Shown here in pieces: positions 10,343 to 21,300 of a DNA stretch of 64,000 bases. The first letter of the stretch is position 1, and every line of letters begins with the position of its first letter. The notes under the pieces were generated by a model. The model ran no database searches, was not told the origin of the DNA, and worked only from the letters and a program-made list of their open reading frames with translations. Made by a program: the position numbers and the translations under genes. This DNA is from Prunella strophiata (lineage: Eukaryota; Chordata; Aves; Passeriformes; Prunellidae): NCBI GenBank assembly GCA_036583965.1, contig JAZBQD010000027.1, positions 22,389,001 through 22,453,000 of the forward strand, read 5' to 3'.

Positions 10343-10516
10343 CGTATCTCGGCCGTTCATCTGTCCCCCTTTGGCCAGGCGGGACTCGGTCTTGGATCGC
10401 CTCTCCATCTCCTCCATGATTCCTTGGATGTGGCCTCCGGAGATCCCGTGGAAAAGCATGGCTGGGGGACGGAAAGGACAAGTATTTTCTTCTGCTCTGC
10501 ACCCCACTATTTCCAT
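10343..10516 (-). CDS. LHX9: LHX9 coding exon 1 (N-terminal leader, residues 1-58)
   Basis: LHX9 is a nuclear LIM-homeodomain transcription factor of developing gonad, forebrain, limb and spinal cord. This exon encodes residues 1-58, beginning MEIVGCRAEENTCPFRPPAM and followed by the LFHGISGGHIQGIMEEMERR segment typical of vertebrate LHX9; the close paralogue LHX2 has a different leader. The ATG at 10516-10514 was chosen because this is the known LHX9 start peptide. The exon ends in phase 0 at a GTAAG donor (GT at 10342-10341). Just upstream of the internal Met-20 codon, near 10460, the minus strand reads TCCGTCCCCCAG, a credible splice acceptor. Vertebrate LHX9 has an isoform with another first exon joined before MLFHGIS, so this exon may serve as either a first or an internal exon. 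I did not find the alternative first exon. The residues are expected to be disordered and precede LIM1. Identification is from remembered family sequence, not a search. Confidence 0.95.
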
Positions 10517-11088
10517 ATACAGACCCCAGAGTCTTTAGATCATCCAAAATGTTTACACCGAGGCGCACAGCGCAGGGAGGAGGTTGCAAATAGGAGCTTC
10601 TCTTTGCGCAAGCACTGAGGGCTTCCTGAAGATGTGCAGAAAACAAACAAGGGGGAGAAAATGTAATAATAATTAGTTTAAAAAATAAAATAATAAAAGC
10701 TAGCTAAAGGATCTGTTACTGTTCTGGAGAGCTGGGGGCTTCTGACTGGAGAGACTTGGACCTGGGGCAGTAGAATCAGTCGGGAAAGGATATAGTTTTG
10801 AATACAAAGAAAGCAAAAAGAAGTGCTATTTTCAGCAGTCCCTGGTTGCTTTAAAGTTCCCAGTGCCTGTAGGTTGGATTTGGGACTGCTGCTTTCCGGA
10901 GCTCTGTCCAATTTGTTAAGAGACTAAAGCCAGCCCATTTTTGATAATTTAGTAGGAGGAGTTCTCTCCCTTGAGCTGCCACTGATTTTTATTCAGACAA
11001 CAAAGACCTGTCATACTCCTCTCAACCCCTAGTGATGGGCAAGCAGTGACAAACATTACGGTCGGGGCTGTGGGTGGGGTGGGATTTA
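10517..11088. promoter_or_regulatory. Immediate upstream region or 5' UTR of LHX9
   Basis: Sequence directly upstream of the LHX9 start codon on the minus strand. It should contain the 5' untranslated region and possibly the transcription start. I could not fix a TATA box or start site from sequence alone. Confidence 0.4.
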
Positions 11089-11520
11089 TTACCTCCCCCA
11101 AACACGGAGTCCCGGGAGTTGGCGGCGACGGCGCCTGGCGAGGGGCAGGGTGGCCCGCTCTCCCCCCGGGCCCCGCTGCCCCCGGGCCGCGCCGCGGGAA
11201 CCTCCGTTCGGCTCGGGCTGGCCCCGCCGTGCCTGCTCCGCCGCGGGAGCGGGAGAAGGACGAGGAGCGCCGTGCGGGCAGCCGAGGCGGGCCCGCGGAG
11301 GGTGCTGGGGCAGGGGGAGCCGCGGAGGCAGGGGCGGCCCGGGCAGTTCGAGCGCTTCCCGGGCCGCTGCCCGCCCTGCTGCCCCGCGCTGCCCCCGCCC
11401 GTACCCGCGGCAGCATGCGGGCACTCCGCGGGCGCTCCGCGGGGCCAGTCCCGGCCGGCGGGGCTCTCTCCCCTCGCCCGCTCCCCGGCCGCGGACTGCG
11501 AACGATCATTGTGTGCAGGG
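11089..11520. promoter_or_regulatory. CpG island upstream of LHX9
   Basis: One of the densest CpG stretches in the left part of the window, 0.6-1.0 kb upstream of the LHX9 start codon, and therefore a leading candidate for the LHX9 promoter. Long open frames on both strands have Ala/Pro/Arg/Gly-rich composition and no domain, as expected by chance at this GC content. Confidence 0.55.
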
Positions 11521-12340
11521 GACCGGGCGATGCATTCCTTCCAGGCTAATCTCTCTGTCTGCTCTCCCTCCCCTCCGTTCCCCGTTTTCCTACTTACTTT
11601 TCACACCACTCTTTCTTGCCTTTCCCTGAAACAGCTGCTGGCTGTTTCCTGACACCTCGATCCCTACTGAAGGATCTTCCTGGCGGCAGTCCTGCGCTCC
11701 CTGCTCCCTGGGGAACACTCCACACCAAACCCTAGCGCGACTAGTGAAAGAAGTACCCCAGCCCCCACTTCCTTTCCAAAGCATCCCAGAGACATCCTCA
11801 GGGGCTCCTCGAGTCACCTCTTCCATGTAACCCAAGATTCAGGCAGCAAGTTTCCTCCCCTCTCTTTCCCCCTAAGTAGCTAAAATTAATGTTATTTGCA
11901 GATTGAATGTTGTTACATTCCTCCGAGTGCCAGAATACAGCTCATAAAACACAATTTCACACAAAGATGAAGTCAATCAAGTGAAATAAGCCGGGATTTT
12001 TTTCTCTGTTGGCACACTAGACCCTGGACAGCAGGGCTGCTATTTACTGTAAGTAATGTAATTAGCCCTTTTGGATGGGAATCAATGTGTTGTATATATG
12101 TGTGTGTTTTAATAAGAGAGTAATAGCTATAAAACCAACGAGTCTCAAAGAGGGCTGAGGGAATCTCCCTTAAAAAGGGCAGATCCCTCCAGAAGCGGTA
12201 GTCTTCTGCAGAGCACTCCCAGACTGGAAGGAAAAAAAAATATATCTGTGTGTGGGGAAGGAGGAGGAAAAGATAGGCTTTCCTTGGAGAAAACAAGTCA
12301 ATTAGCACAATAAGACATCAGGAAAAATAAACAAGGTGAT
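11521..12340. other. Unique intergenic sequence between CpG islands
   Basis: AT-richer DNA with no coding signal. It contains short TAAT and ATTA cores and a small TGTG tract near 12100. Confidence 0.5.
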
Positions 12341-12349
12341 TCAATCCGG

Positions 12350-13260
12350 GATACGGGAGCTATTCGCTCGGGATCCCCAATCCTCTTCCACCTCCTCCTT
12401 CCCGTCGCCGCGGCTCGGGGAGACGGGCGGAGGCGCTTCCCTCTCTCCCGCAGCCCGCCGGGGAGCGGGAGCGCGGTGCCACCCCCGCGGGGCTGCGTGG
12501 CCCGGGCCAGGCCCTGCTGCGGGGCCGGCGGCTTTGTCGAGCGGCCCGGGAGGAGGCAAGGGAAGCGAAGCGAAGGGAAGGGAAGGGAGGGGCGGCGGCG
12601 CTGCGGGCGGGGGCGAACCCCTGTGCGGGAGGGTTCGCCCCGCTCGCCCTGCGCCCGGCAGGTACCGCCGGCGAGCGCCCGCCTGGCTCGGAGAATCGCA
12701 GCTGTCGACAGAGGTCAAAAAATCTCCCTCAGAGAGGAGTTGGTTTCTCTCTAATCGTTGCAATATAGTCTTTGCTCTCTACAAGCACGTCCAGGGTTTG
12801 TTCTGGGTGTTTTCCCCTTCGAAGGAAATTTTTCTGTATTCTCCTCCAATTGCGTTGTTGGGGTAACTCACCCTGCCCCTGTTTCGCGTGGCATGTGTTC
12901 TCCTGGAAATGGTCTGCATTTCCCGTGGCGTTCGCGTTGCCAAAGATACCCCGGCGTGTGCCAGGCAGGACCCTCGCCGACCCCCGCCCGCCCCGCAGAG
13001 GCCCCGCAGAGCCCTCTCGGAAGCGCCGCCGCCGTCCCGCTGTGACCGTGTCCCTGCCGGGCTGAGGAGCGTCACACTCATCGTGCCCGCCGGGAGCGGG
13101 GAGGGGGCTGGGGCAAACCCCGGCTGCCGCTGGGCCCAGTTCCATCGGAAGCTAAAGTGGGGATCCTGTGCCCCCCGAGCGGGTTGTGCCCCCGCCTCGG
13201 GTGCCCCGGGTGCGGCATCCGCTGCCCTCTCCCCCACTGATCTCGCGTTTGCTGTCTCGG
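12350..13260. promoter_or_regulatory. CpG island pair upstream of LHX9
   Basis: Two GC-rich blocks (about 12350-12700 and 12930-13260) separated by a short AT-richer stretch. No recognisable protein in any frame. This is plausible promoter or polycomb-type regulatory DNA, or the site of an unseen 5' exon. Confidence 0.5.
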
Positions 13261-15439
13261 GTTCACCGAAATGCTCTGCAGGTGCGGCGTCAAAGCATCC
13301 AAGGCAGAGACACGGAAAATATTGCTTGCTAAATTCCCGTCTCTACCTTAGCTCGACGGCGCCGTTAGGAGTAATTGGGCAGACTCATAACAAAACTCAG
13401 AAATGACTGAGCCTCCTCCGGTTAGACACACTTAATTAATTAGAGGGTCCTTTCTTTCTGCTCCATCAGGTACGGTTAAGGATACGCTACTAGCTACTGC
13501 TGCTCCAGTAAAGGAGGCCAGGGGTTTCCTAAGGCGTTTTCTGATTAACATCCTAATGCTGGCAGACCACTTCTTACCTAAAGGGACACTAAAAGTTTGT
13601 TGCTAGCATCAAACGTGACTTCTCCGTTTCCAAAAGGCCTGTAGGAGATCAAGGTAAATCTATTTCAATGTTCCTGAGATCTCATTCCTCGCTGTGAACT
13701 GGAGCTCCGCTGCTCTAAGGCAGGCTGGTAGCGAGAGGTTGCCATTATAGCACGAGGGATTCCGTACAGTTTTGCTGGTTTGCTTGGGGGGTGGGGGAGA
13801 GAAAAGCTCACAAAGAACACGACAGGGAACCTAAAATCCAAATCTACGAGCCTGTCCCTCATGAATCCATCGGCATTAGCACTTTGCCTGTGAAAGACAG
13901 TTTCTCATCGCAGGGCGCTTTTATCTCCTTTTGCCGTAGCATTTGAGAAAGAATATCTGATGTGCAATATTCAGAATATTTTAGTAACGTGACAGGCGCT
14001 CTCGGTCTTTTCCTTTCTGTAAGGCTCTACCCGAACTCCCCGAGCTAAAGGGGGGCTGATGAGGGATAGATCGCTGTGGAGATTTCCACAGGTACAGCGT
14101 TTGCCTGCCCGCGCAGGGCTGCAGAGCTCCCGCGGACATCCCTCTGGCCCGGCTGCAGCCCCTGCCCGCAGCTCGGCGGGCGCTGCCTGGAGCCCTTCCA
14201 CCTTCGCAATTAGCGTGTGCCCTGGGAAGATTTCAGCGTGCGGTCCCTGCCATCCGCTCTGCCACCGAGCCCGCGTTCTCCCTGGCCACGGGCTACGGGC
14301 TAAAGCCCAGCACAGCGTGAACGATCCCGTGCTTAGTTCGGAGGATTTAGGACAAGGTCTATATGCAAATTAATAATTGACCAACAATAATTAGGAGAAA
14401 GGGGAGGGTGTTCAGGCGGGGGGTGGGGGTGGGGAGGAGGAGGTGTTCTTTGAGGAGAAGTGGTTTGGATTTCGCCTGCCGCATTGGAGGCCGTGGCGTG
14501 TCCGGCTGCAGGCGCAGGGCAGTGCCCGGGCCAGCCGCCTCCCGCCCCGCAGGGCACCAGAGCTTCACACCCTCTCCGTCAGCACCTGAACTTTTCAAGA
14601 CACTTCCAGTCTAATCATTTCCAGAAATTTAAAGCGCCTAGTAATAACAGCAACAGGATTACGATCCTGTTGCCTGCGAGTCGGGTGCTTAAAGCCAGGT
14701 CTATTTTTAAATCCTAACGCTATTTTCTGCTCTACGAACTTGTGGTGGAGTGCAGTGCTATTAATGATCAGTCTCATCTGCTTGTAAAGTCCGCGGGCAC
14801 TGCAACCAATCTAGACACAAAGAAGGGAAATCTGAATAGAATTACATCTCTTGGTGGTGGCACCAAATGTAGCTAATACCGTTTTCAGTATTCAAATAGG
14901 TTGCGGTTTATTTTATCTCAGTTTTAAAAATTATGTTTTTCTTTTTAAAGACATTATTTAAAATTCCACTTCGGAGTCAGATACAACGTATTTTACCATC
15001 ACCATCTTCCTCCTCCCTTGAGTCCTCTCGAGTGTTCCGTAAAGCAACTTTCGGATGGCTGTGCTAGGGACATGTTAAAGCCGGTGCATGGCAGCCAGCC
15101 CCTTTCCTCCCCTGCCGGGCTGCGCGGGGCTGGCGGTGCGAGGGACACCAGCTCAGGGTGCCTTTAACCGTAACCGGCATCGGATTAAAACTCCCCAAAC
15201 CTCCAATGTGCTCGCAGCTCCCGGTAATCTGAAAACATGTCAATTAAAACACGTATTCATCTGCTTAGGGAGATGATATTTAAATAAGAAACAACTAGGT
15301 GCTTTTGCATAGTAATCCCAAACACATATCTTCCATAGCCAAGCCCTGTGACTGACCACAAACAAGTGATCACACAGTCAGAAGAAAGCAGGAGAGGCAG
15401 ATTATTGTCTAACATTAAACTGTTCACCGCCCAGGACCT
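13261..15439. other. Upstream regulatory-type DNA, no gene seen
   Basis: Alternating GC-rich (14060-14330, 14480-14560) and AT-rich blocks with clustered homeodomain cores such as TTAATTAATTAG (13433-13444) and AATTAATAATTGAC (about 14368). No open frame looks like a known protein. Confidence 0.4.
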
Positions 15440-15600
15440 CAGCACTGTCAGCTCTATAAGTTGTCTGGTATTAGCTGTAATCGTATTTGCACTCCGCTTG
15501 TAATTAAGCCATTGGAAATGATCATATTTTGCTGCTTTTGAAAAGGAATCCCTTACAGACTGGATTACAGACAGGTGAAAGAAACCATTCCATTAAAAAA
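15440..15600. promoter_or_regulatory. Candidate conserved noncoding element
   Basis: Contains TATTAGCTGTAATCG, GTAATTAAGCC and AATGATCATATT in close succession, a spacing of homeodomain-type sites seen in developmental enhancers. This is a composition-based suggestion only. Confidence 0.3.
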
Positions 15601-15631
15601 GAAAAAATTAAAAGAAGCACAAGAGAAGGGG

Positions 15632-15632
<1 letters not shown>

Positions 15633-15673
<41 letters not shown>
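15633..15673. repeat. Poly(T) run, 41 bp
   Basis: Uninterrupted T homopolymer followed by AATTGAG. No retrotransposed gene is recognisable next to it. Confidence 0.95.
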
Positions 15674-15677
<4 letters not shown>

Positions 15678-16259
15678 GAGCTGAAAGGCTCAGGTTTCCC
15701 AAGCTGAGCTATTTTTCTAGATTAAAACATAGATGCATGAAATGTTATCTGCGAATACACCTGGGGAAAGTACCGTTCTATGTTGTTAAAAAAATCCCAA
15801 CCAAACAAACAACACCACGACGCCAAAGAAACACCCTGCAAATTACATCCATGAGGTCCAAATAGCTGCATTGCTAGCAAAGACTCATGCAGGAGCTTAC
15901 CTTGAGACCTTAGAAGCTTCTTCCAAAATTGTACCCTCCTTAATGAGTGATGAGGGATGGGTTTTGAATGGAGAAGAGACGCAATGATCTAGCCAGTAGA
16001 TGGAGGTTGTTCCTTGCTCCTAGCAGAGGATCCCTATGTTAATTAAAATAAACAAGCTGCTTGGTGGAAAGATTTTTTTTTCCTCCCTTCTCTCCCTCTC
16101 TCTTCCCGCCCTCTGCATAGCCTCTGATACAGAGCTGACGTGAATTTCTAACCTCTGACCTTTCGCCAATATGCACTGATACCTGCCTTTTATTTTCTGT
16201 TTGTTTCGAAATATTTCCGAAAACAAAACAAATAAATAAAGAAGAAGACTGAATGAAAG
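15674..16259. other. AT-rich upstream DNA, no gene seen
   Basis: Contains short A-rich and T-rich tracts and a pyrimidine-rich stretch at 16070-16112. No coding signal. Confidence 0.4.
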
Positions 16260-16420
16260 CAAAAAAATAAATCCCACCTCTCGATTTTGGCTGGTTTGCT
16301 GGATTTTCTTGATTAGCTGTCTCAGCTCCTCAGTAATCAGGTGAGGTGTTAATGGGGAGCTGGTTGTAAATAAAACTAATAAAGCAAAGAACATATTAGG
16401 AAATTAAAAAAAGGCGAGGA
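16260..16420. promoter_or_regulatory. Candidate conserved noncoding element
   Basis: Low-repeat, balanced sequence with GATTAGCTGTCTCAGC, CAGTAATCAGGTG and TTAATGGGG motifs. It resembles a deeply conserved enhancer core by eye, but this needs an alignment to confirm. Confidence 0.25.
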
Positions 16421-16884
16421 CTGAGAGGCTGTTAAAAATATTGTAGCGAGCTGAGCGTTTCCCCATCACGTCGTTTTTTTCGTTCTGTGCTTATTCACAG
16501 CTGAGCAGCAAACCCCGGGTTGTTGCCATCTCTCCACATTTTTTTTTCAAATCGCATTGAGCCAACCATGGACTGCATCAACCCTTCCCACTTTCATAAA
16601 AAGCCTCTCAAATGGAGTCGCTAAACAGCAAACTTCAGCCTGATCTGATGTGATATGATATACGGATTCATGGAGCAACCTCGCTTTGCCAAACCCGATG
16701 AAACTGTGAGTTGTCATGCAATACTACGCAGTCAAACCTGGGATAATTGTAAAAGTGAACCCAATTTAACCCATTAGAATAAAATCAGATGCCAAGATGA
16801 ATCGGAATCATTGCTTCTTAGGTGACAGTACTGATGACAATTGATCCACCGGCTCAAAACAATAGAAGAATATAGGGTCGGGAG

Positions 16885-17600
16885 TCATTTCTCGTACTTC
16901 CTCCCAGGGGAAGCGGGGAGCCGGCGGGGAGGCAGGAGCCGGCTCCCGGCCGGGCTGCGGAGGGGCTGCGGCCGCGCCTCCCGCCGGCCCCGCGGAGCGG
17001 CTCTCGCAGGAAGGGGCTCACTGCGAGGACCCTGTGGCCGGGGAGCTGTTTCTGCGGCAGCCACACGAGATGACTTCTCGCTTGGGCTTTGTTTGCCCGG
17101 TCCTCTTAACTCCTGCGACAGTTTCTGTCCTTCTCCCCTGAGCCATGTGACCCTCAGGTCTACGTGGCCAGCTTGGTAATCTATCTGGGAAAAAAAAAAA
17201 AAAAAAAAGGCAAGGGATGCTAATGATCTTCCTTGGAGTTTGTCAGCGGAGCCCGGCGGCGAGCGGAGGAAGCAGGGCGGACTCGGCTTCCCTCCGAGCT
17301 GCGCACCGGCGGATGGGGGTCCGGCCGTGCGCTCCGGGCAGAGCGCGGGTCCCGGTCTGCTCCGGCTCTGCCGGCGGGCCGGCAGCCCGGCAGCAGCCGG
17401 GGAACAGCGCGGTGGCACCGGGAGCGTCTCTCCCCGCCCCGGCTCCGTCCCGGCCGGCGGGGGGAGGCTCCGCGCCCGCCCTCCCGCGGGCAGGGCTGGG
17501 GAGCGGGGGCAGCCAGGGGCGCCGCGGCGGGTCGTGCCCGTGGTCCCCGTGAACGCGGGCGGGCAGCAAAGGGCACATCCCACGCAACAGCAGCGGCTCA
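16885..17600. promoter_or_regulatory. CpG island with internal poly(A)
   Basis: Two CpG-rich blocks (16890-17060 and 17225-17600) flank a 19-base A run at 17190-17208. Open frames on both strands are GC artefacts without domains. It could be a distal promoter for an LHX9 upstream exon or a noncoding RNA. Confidence 0.5.
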
Positions 17601-17999
17601 CCTGGAGAAACCGGCCAGGGACCTGGGTCAGGGGTGTGTGTGTGTTTGTGCGGTACTTCTGGCGGAGAACCTAAAAGTCTAGTATGTCTCTGCAGGAGGA
17701 GTGGATTTAGGGCAGGCACCATGAGCTTTCATCACTCAGGGCTTGCTGTGCCAGCTCCGGGGCCATTGCAAACCCGTCTTGCTCCCGTGGTTCGGATGGC
17801 GAGAGCTTTTAGAATAAGATTTCGTTAAATCCTCTGGCGACCGGAGAAGTTTAAAGGCATCCCGAGCAAAAGCGGGAGCAGTTCCGAGGCAGGGGTGGCT
17901 GAATCTGTCTGTTTGTGCGTGCCGGGAAGCGGCTGAGCGCGCAGGGAGAGAGCGGCCTTCATGGGACTTGCTGTCTTCTTAACCTCCCTGAGAGAGCAG

Positions 18000-18375
18000 C
18001 CGCCATCTGCGCCAAGGTACAACAATAAGAATTATTAGTATCATAATCACCACGGTTGTTATCGCTGCGACTTTGAGGGAGAAGCCCAGCCCCGGCTCCG
18101 GCTCCGGCCCGCTGGACGCCCCAGCCGCGGACCCTGCCCCGTTCCTCCTCTTACTCTCTAAATCGCCTAAAATATATTTTTCTCCCCCAATTACCAGCGC
18201 TGTGATGGGAGCAGGAGGCAGAGGAATATGCAAGGCTCATAATAAGCCACCTGCTGCGTCGTGCCTAACTAATGTTACGCTTTATTTCATTACTGCTGCC
18301 GCGGCAGCAGCACCGGCCCGTGCGTTGCAAATTCCCCACCCGGCTCGGACAGCCGGGACAGGACCCGGGCCCGCT
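18000..18375. other. Unique DNA flanking the minisatellite
   Basis: GC-rich in its right part, with a TAATAAGAATTATTAGTATC palindrome-like patch near 18024-18043. No gene seen. The open frame that starts at 18073 continues into the repeat array and is not credible. Confidence 0.5.
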
Positions 18376-21300
18376 GCGGGGACCGGTGCTCGCTCAGCAG
18401 GGACAGGGACCGGTGCTCGTTCAGGGACAGGGACCGGTGCTCGCTCAGGGACAGGGACCGGTGCTCGCTCAGGGACAGGGACCGGTGCTCGCTCAGCGAC
18501 AGGGACCGGTGCTCGCCCAGGGACAGGGACCGGTGCTCGCTCAGGGACAGGGACCGGTGCTCGCTCAGGGACAGGGACCGGTGCTCGCTCAGGGACAGGG
18601 ACCGGTGCTCGCCCATGGACAGGGACCGATGCTCGCTCAGGGACAGGGACCGGTTGCTCGCTCAGGGACAGGGACCGGTGCTCGCTCAGGAACAGGGACC
18701 GATGCTCGCTCAGGGACAGGGACCGGTTGCTCGCTCAGGGACAGGGACCGATGCTCGTTCAGGGACAGGACCGGTGCTCGCTCAGGGACAGGGACCGGTG
18801 CTCGCTCAGGACAGGGACCGGTGCTCGTTCAGGGACAGGACCGGTGCTCGCCCAGGGACAGGGACCGGTGCTCGCTCAGGAACAGGGACCGGTGCTCGCT
18901 CAGGAACAGGGACCGATGCTCGTTCAGGGACAGGACCGGTGCTCGCCCAGGGACAGGGACCGGTGCTCGCTCAGCGACAGGGACCGGTGCTCGCTCAGCG
19001 ACAGGGACCGGTGCTCGCTCAGGGACAGGGACCGTGCTCGCCCAGGGACAGGGACCGGTGCTCGCTCAGGGACAGGGACCGGTGCTCGCTCAGGACAGGG
19101 ACCGGTGCTCGCCCAGGGACAGGGACCGGTGCTCGCTCAGGGACAGGGACCGATGCTCGTTCAGGGACAGGACCGGTGCTCGCTCAGCGACAGGGACCGG
19201 TGCTCGCTCAGGAACAGGGACCGATGCTCGCTCAGGGACAGGGACCGATGCTCGTTCAGGGACAGGACCGGTGCTCGCTCAGGAACAGGGACCGATGCTC
19301 GTTCAGGGACAGGGACCGGTGCTCGTTCAGGGACAGGGACCGGTTGCTCGCTCAGGGACAGGGACCGGTTGCTCGCTCAGGGACAGGGACCGATGCTCGT
19401 TCAGGGACAGGGACCGGTTGCTCGCTCAGGGACAGGGACCGATGCTCGCTCAGGGACAGGGACCGGTTGCTCGCTCAGGGACAGGGACGGTGCTCGCTCA
19501 GGGACAGGGACGGTGCTCGCTCAGGGACAGGGACCGGTGCTCGCTCAGCGACAGGGACCGGTGCTCGTTCAGGGACAGGGACCGGTGCTCGTTCAGGGAC
19601 AGGGACCGGTGCTCGTTCAGGGACAGGGACCGGTGCTCGCTCAGGAACAGGGACCGATGCTCGTTCAGGGACAGGGACCGGTGCTCGTTCAGGGACAGGA
19701 CCGGTGCTCGCTCAGGAACAGGGACCGATGCTCGCTCAGGGACAGGGACCGGTGCTCGTTCAGGGACAGGACCGGTGCTCGCTCAGGAACAGGGACCGAT
19801 GCTCGTTCAGGGACAGGGACCGGTGCTCGTTCAGGGACAGGACCGGTGCTCGCTCAGGAACAGGGACCGATGCTCGCTCAGGGACAGGGACCGATGCTCG
19901 TTCAGGGACAGGGACCGGTGCTCGCTCAGGAACAGGGACCGATGCTCGTTCAGGGACAGGACCGGTGCTCGCTCAGGGACAGGGACCGGTGCTCGCCCAG
20001 GGACAGGGACCGGTGCTCGCTCAGGGACAGGGACCGGTGCTCGTTCAGGGACAGGACCGGTGCTCGCTCAGGAACAGGGACCGATGCTCGTTCAGGGACA
20101 GGGACCGGTGCTCGTTCAGGGACAGGGACCGGTGCTCGTTCAGGGACAGGGACCGGTGCTCGTTCAGGGACAGGGACCGGTGCTCGTTCAGGGACAGGAC
20201 CGGTGCTCGCTCAGGAACAGGGACCGATGCTCGTTCAGGGACAGGGACCGGTGCTCGTTCAGGGACAGGGACCGGTGCTCGTTCAGGGACAGGGACCGGT
20301 GCTCGTTCAGGGACAGGACCGGTGCTCGCTCAGGAACAGGGACCGATGCTCGTTCAGGGACAGGGACCGGTGCTCGCTCAGGAACAGGGACCGATGCTCG
20401 CTCAGGGACAGGGACCGGTGCTCGTTCAGGGACAGGACCGGTGCTCGCTCAGGAACAGGGACCGATGCTCGCTCAGGGACAGGGACCGGTGCTCGTTCAG
20501 GGACAGGACCGGTGCTCGCTCAGGGACAGGGACCGGTGCTCGCCCAGGGACAGGGACCGGTGCTCGCCCAGGGACAGGGACCGGTGCTCGCTCAGGGACA
20601 GGGACCGGTGCTCGCCCAGGGACAGGGACCGGTGCTCGCCCAGGGACAGGGACCGGTGCTCGCTCAGGGACAGGGACCGGTGCTCGCTCAGGGACAGGGA
20701 CCGGTGCTCGCTCAGGAACAGGGACCGATGCTCGTTCAGGGACAGGGACCGGTGCTCGTTCAGGGACAGGACCGGTGCTCGCTCAGGAACAGGGGCCGAT
20801 GCTCGTTCAGGGACAGGGACCGATGCTCGTTCAGGGACAGGGACCGGTGCTCGTTCAGGGACAGGACCGGTGCTCGCTCAGGAACAGGGACCGATGCTCG
20901 TTCAGGGACAGGACCGGTGCTCGCTCAGGGACAGGGACCGATGCTCGCTCAGGGACAGGGACCGGTGCTCGCTCAGGGACAGGGACCGGTGCTCGTTCAG
21001 GGACAGGACCGGTGCTCGCTCAGGAACAGGGACCGATGCTCGTTCAGGGACAGGACCGGTGCTCGCTCAGGGACAGGGACCGGTGCTCGCTCAGGGACAG
21101 GGACCGGTGCTCGTTCAGGGACAGGACCGGTGCTCGCTCAGGGACAGGGACCGGTGCTCGCTCAGGAACAGGGACCGATGCTCGTTCAGGGACAGGGACC
21201 GGTGCTCGTTCAGGGACAGGACCGGTGCTCGCTCAGGAACAGGGACCGATGCTCGTTCAGGGACAGGGACCGGTGCTCGTTCAGGGACAGGACCGGTGCT

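Noticed and set aside
11046..11652. Overlapping 160-190-codon frames on both strands in the upstream CpG island
   Set aside because: Expected by chance at very high GC; no conserved motif and mutually overlapping.
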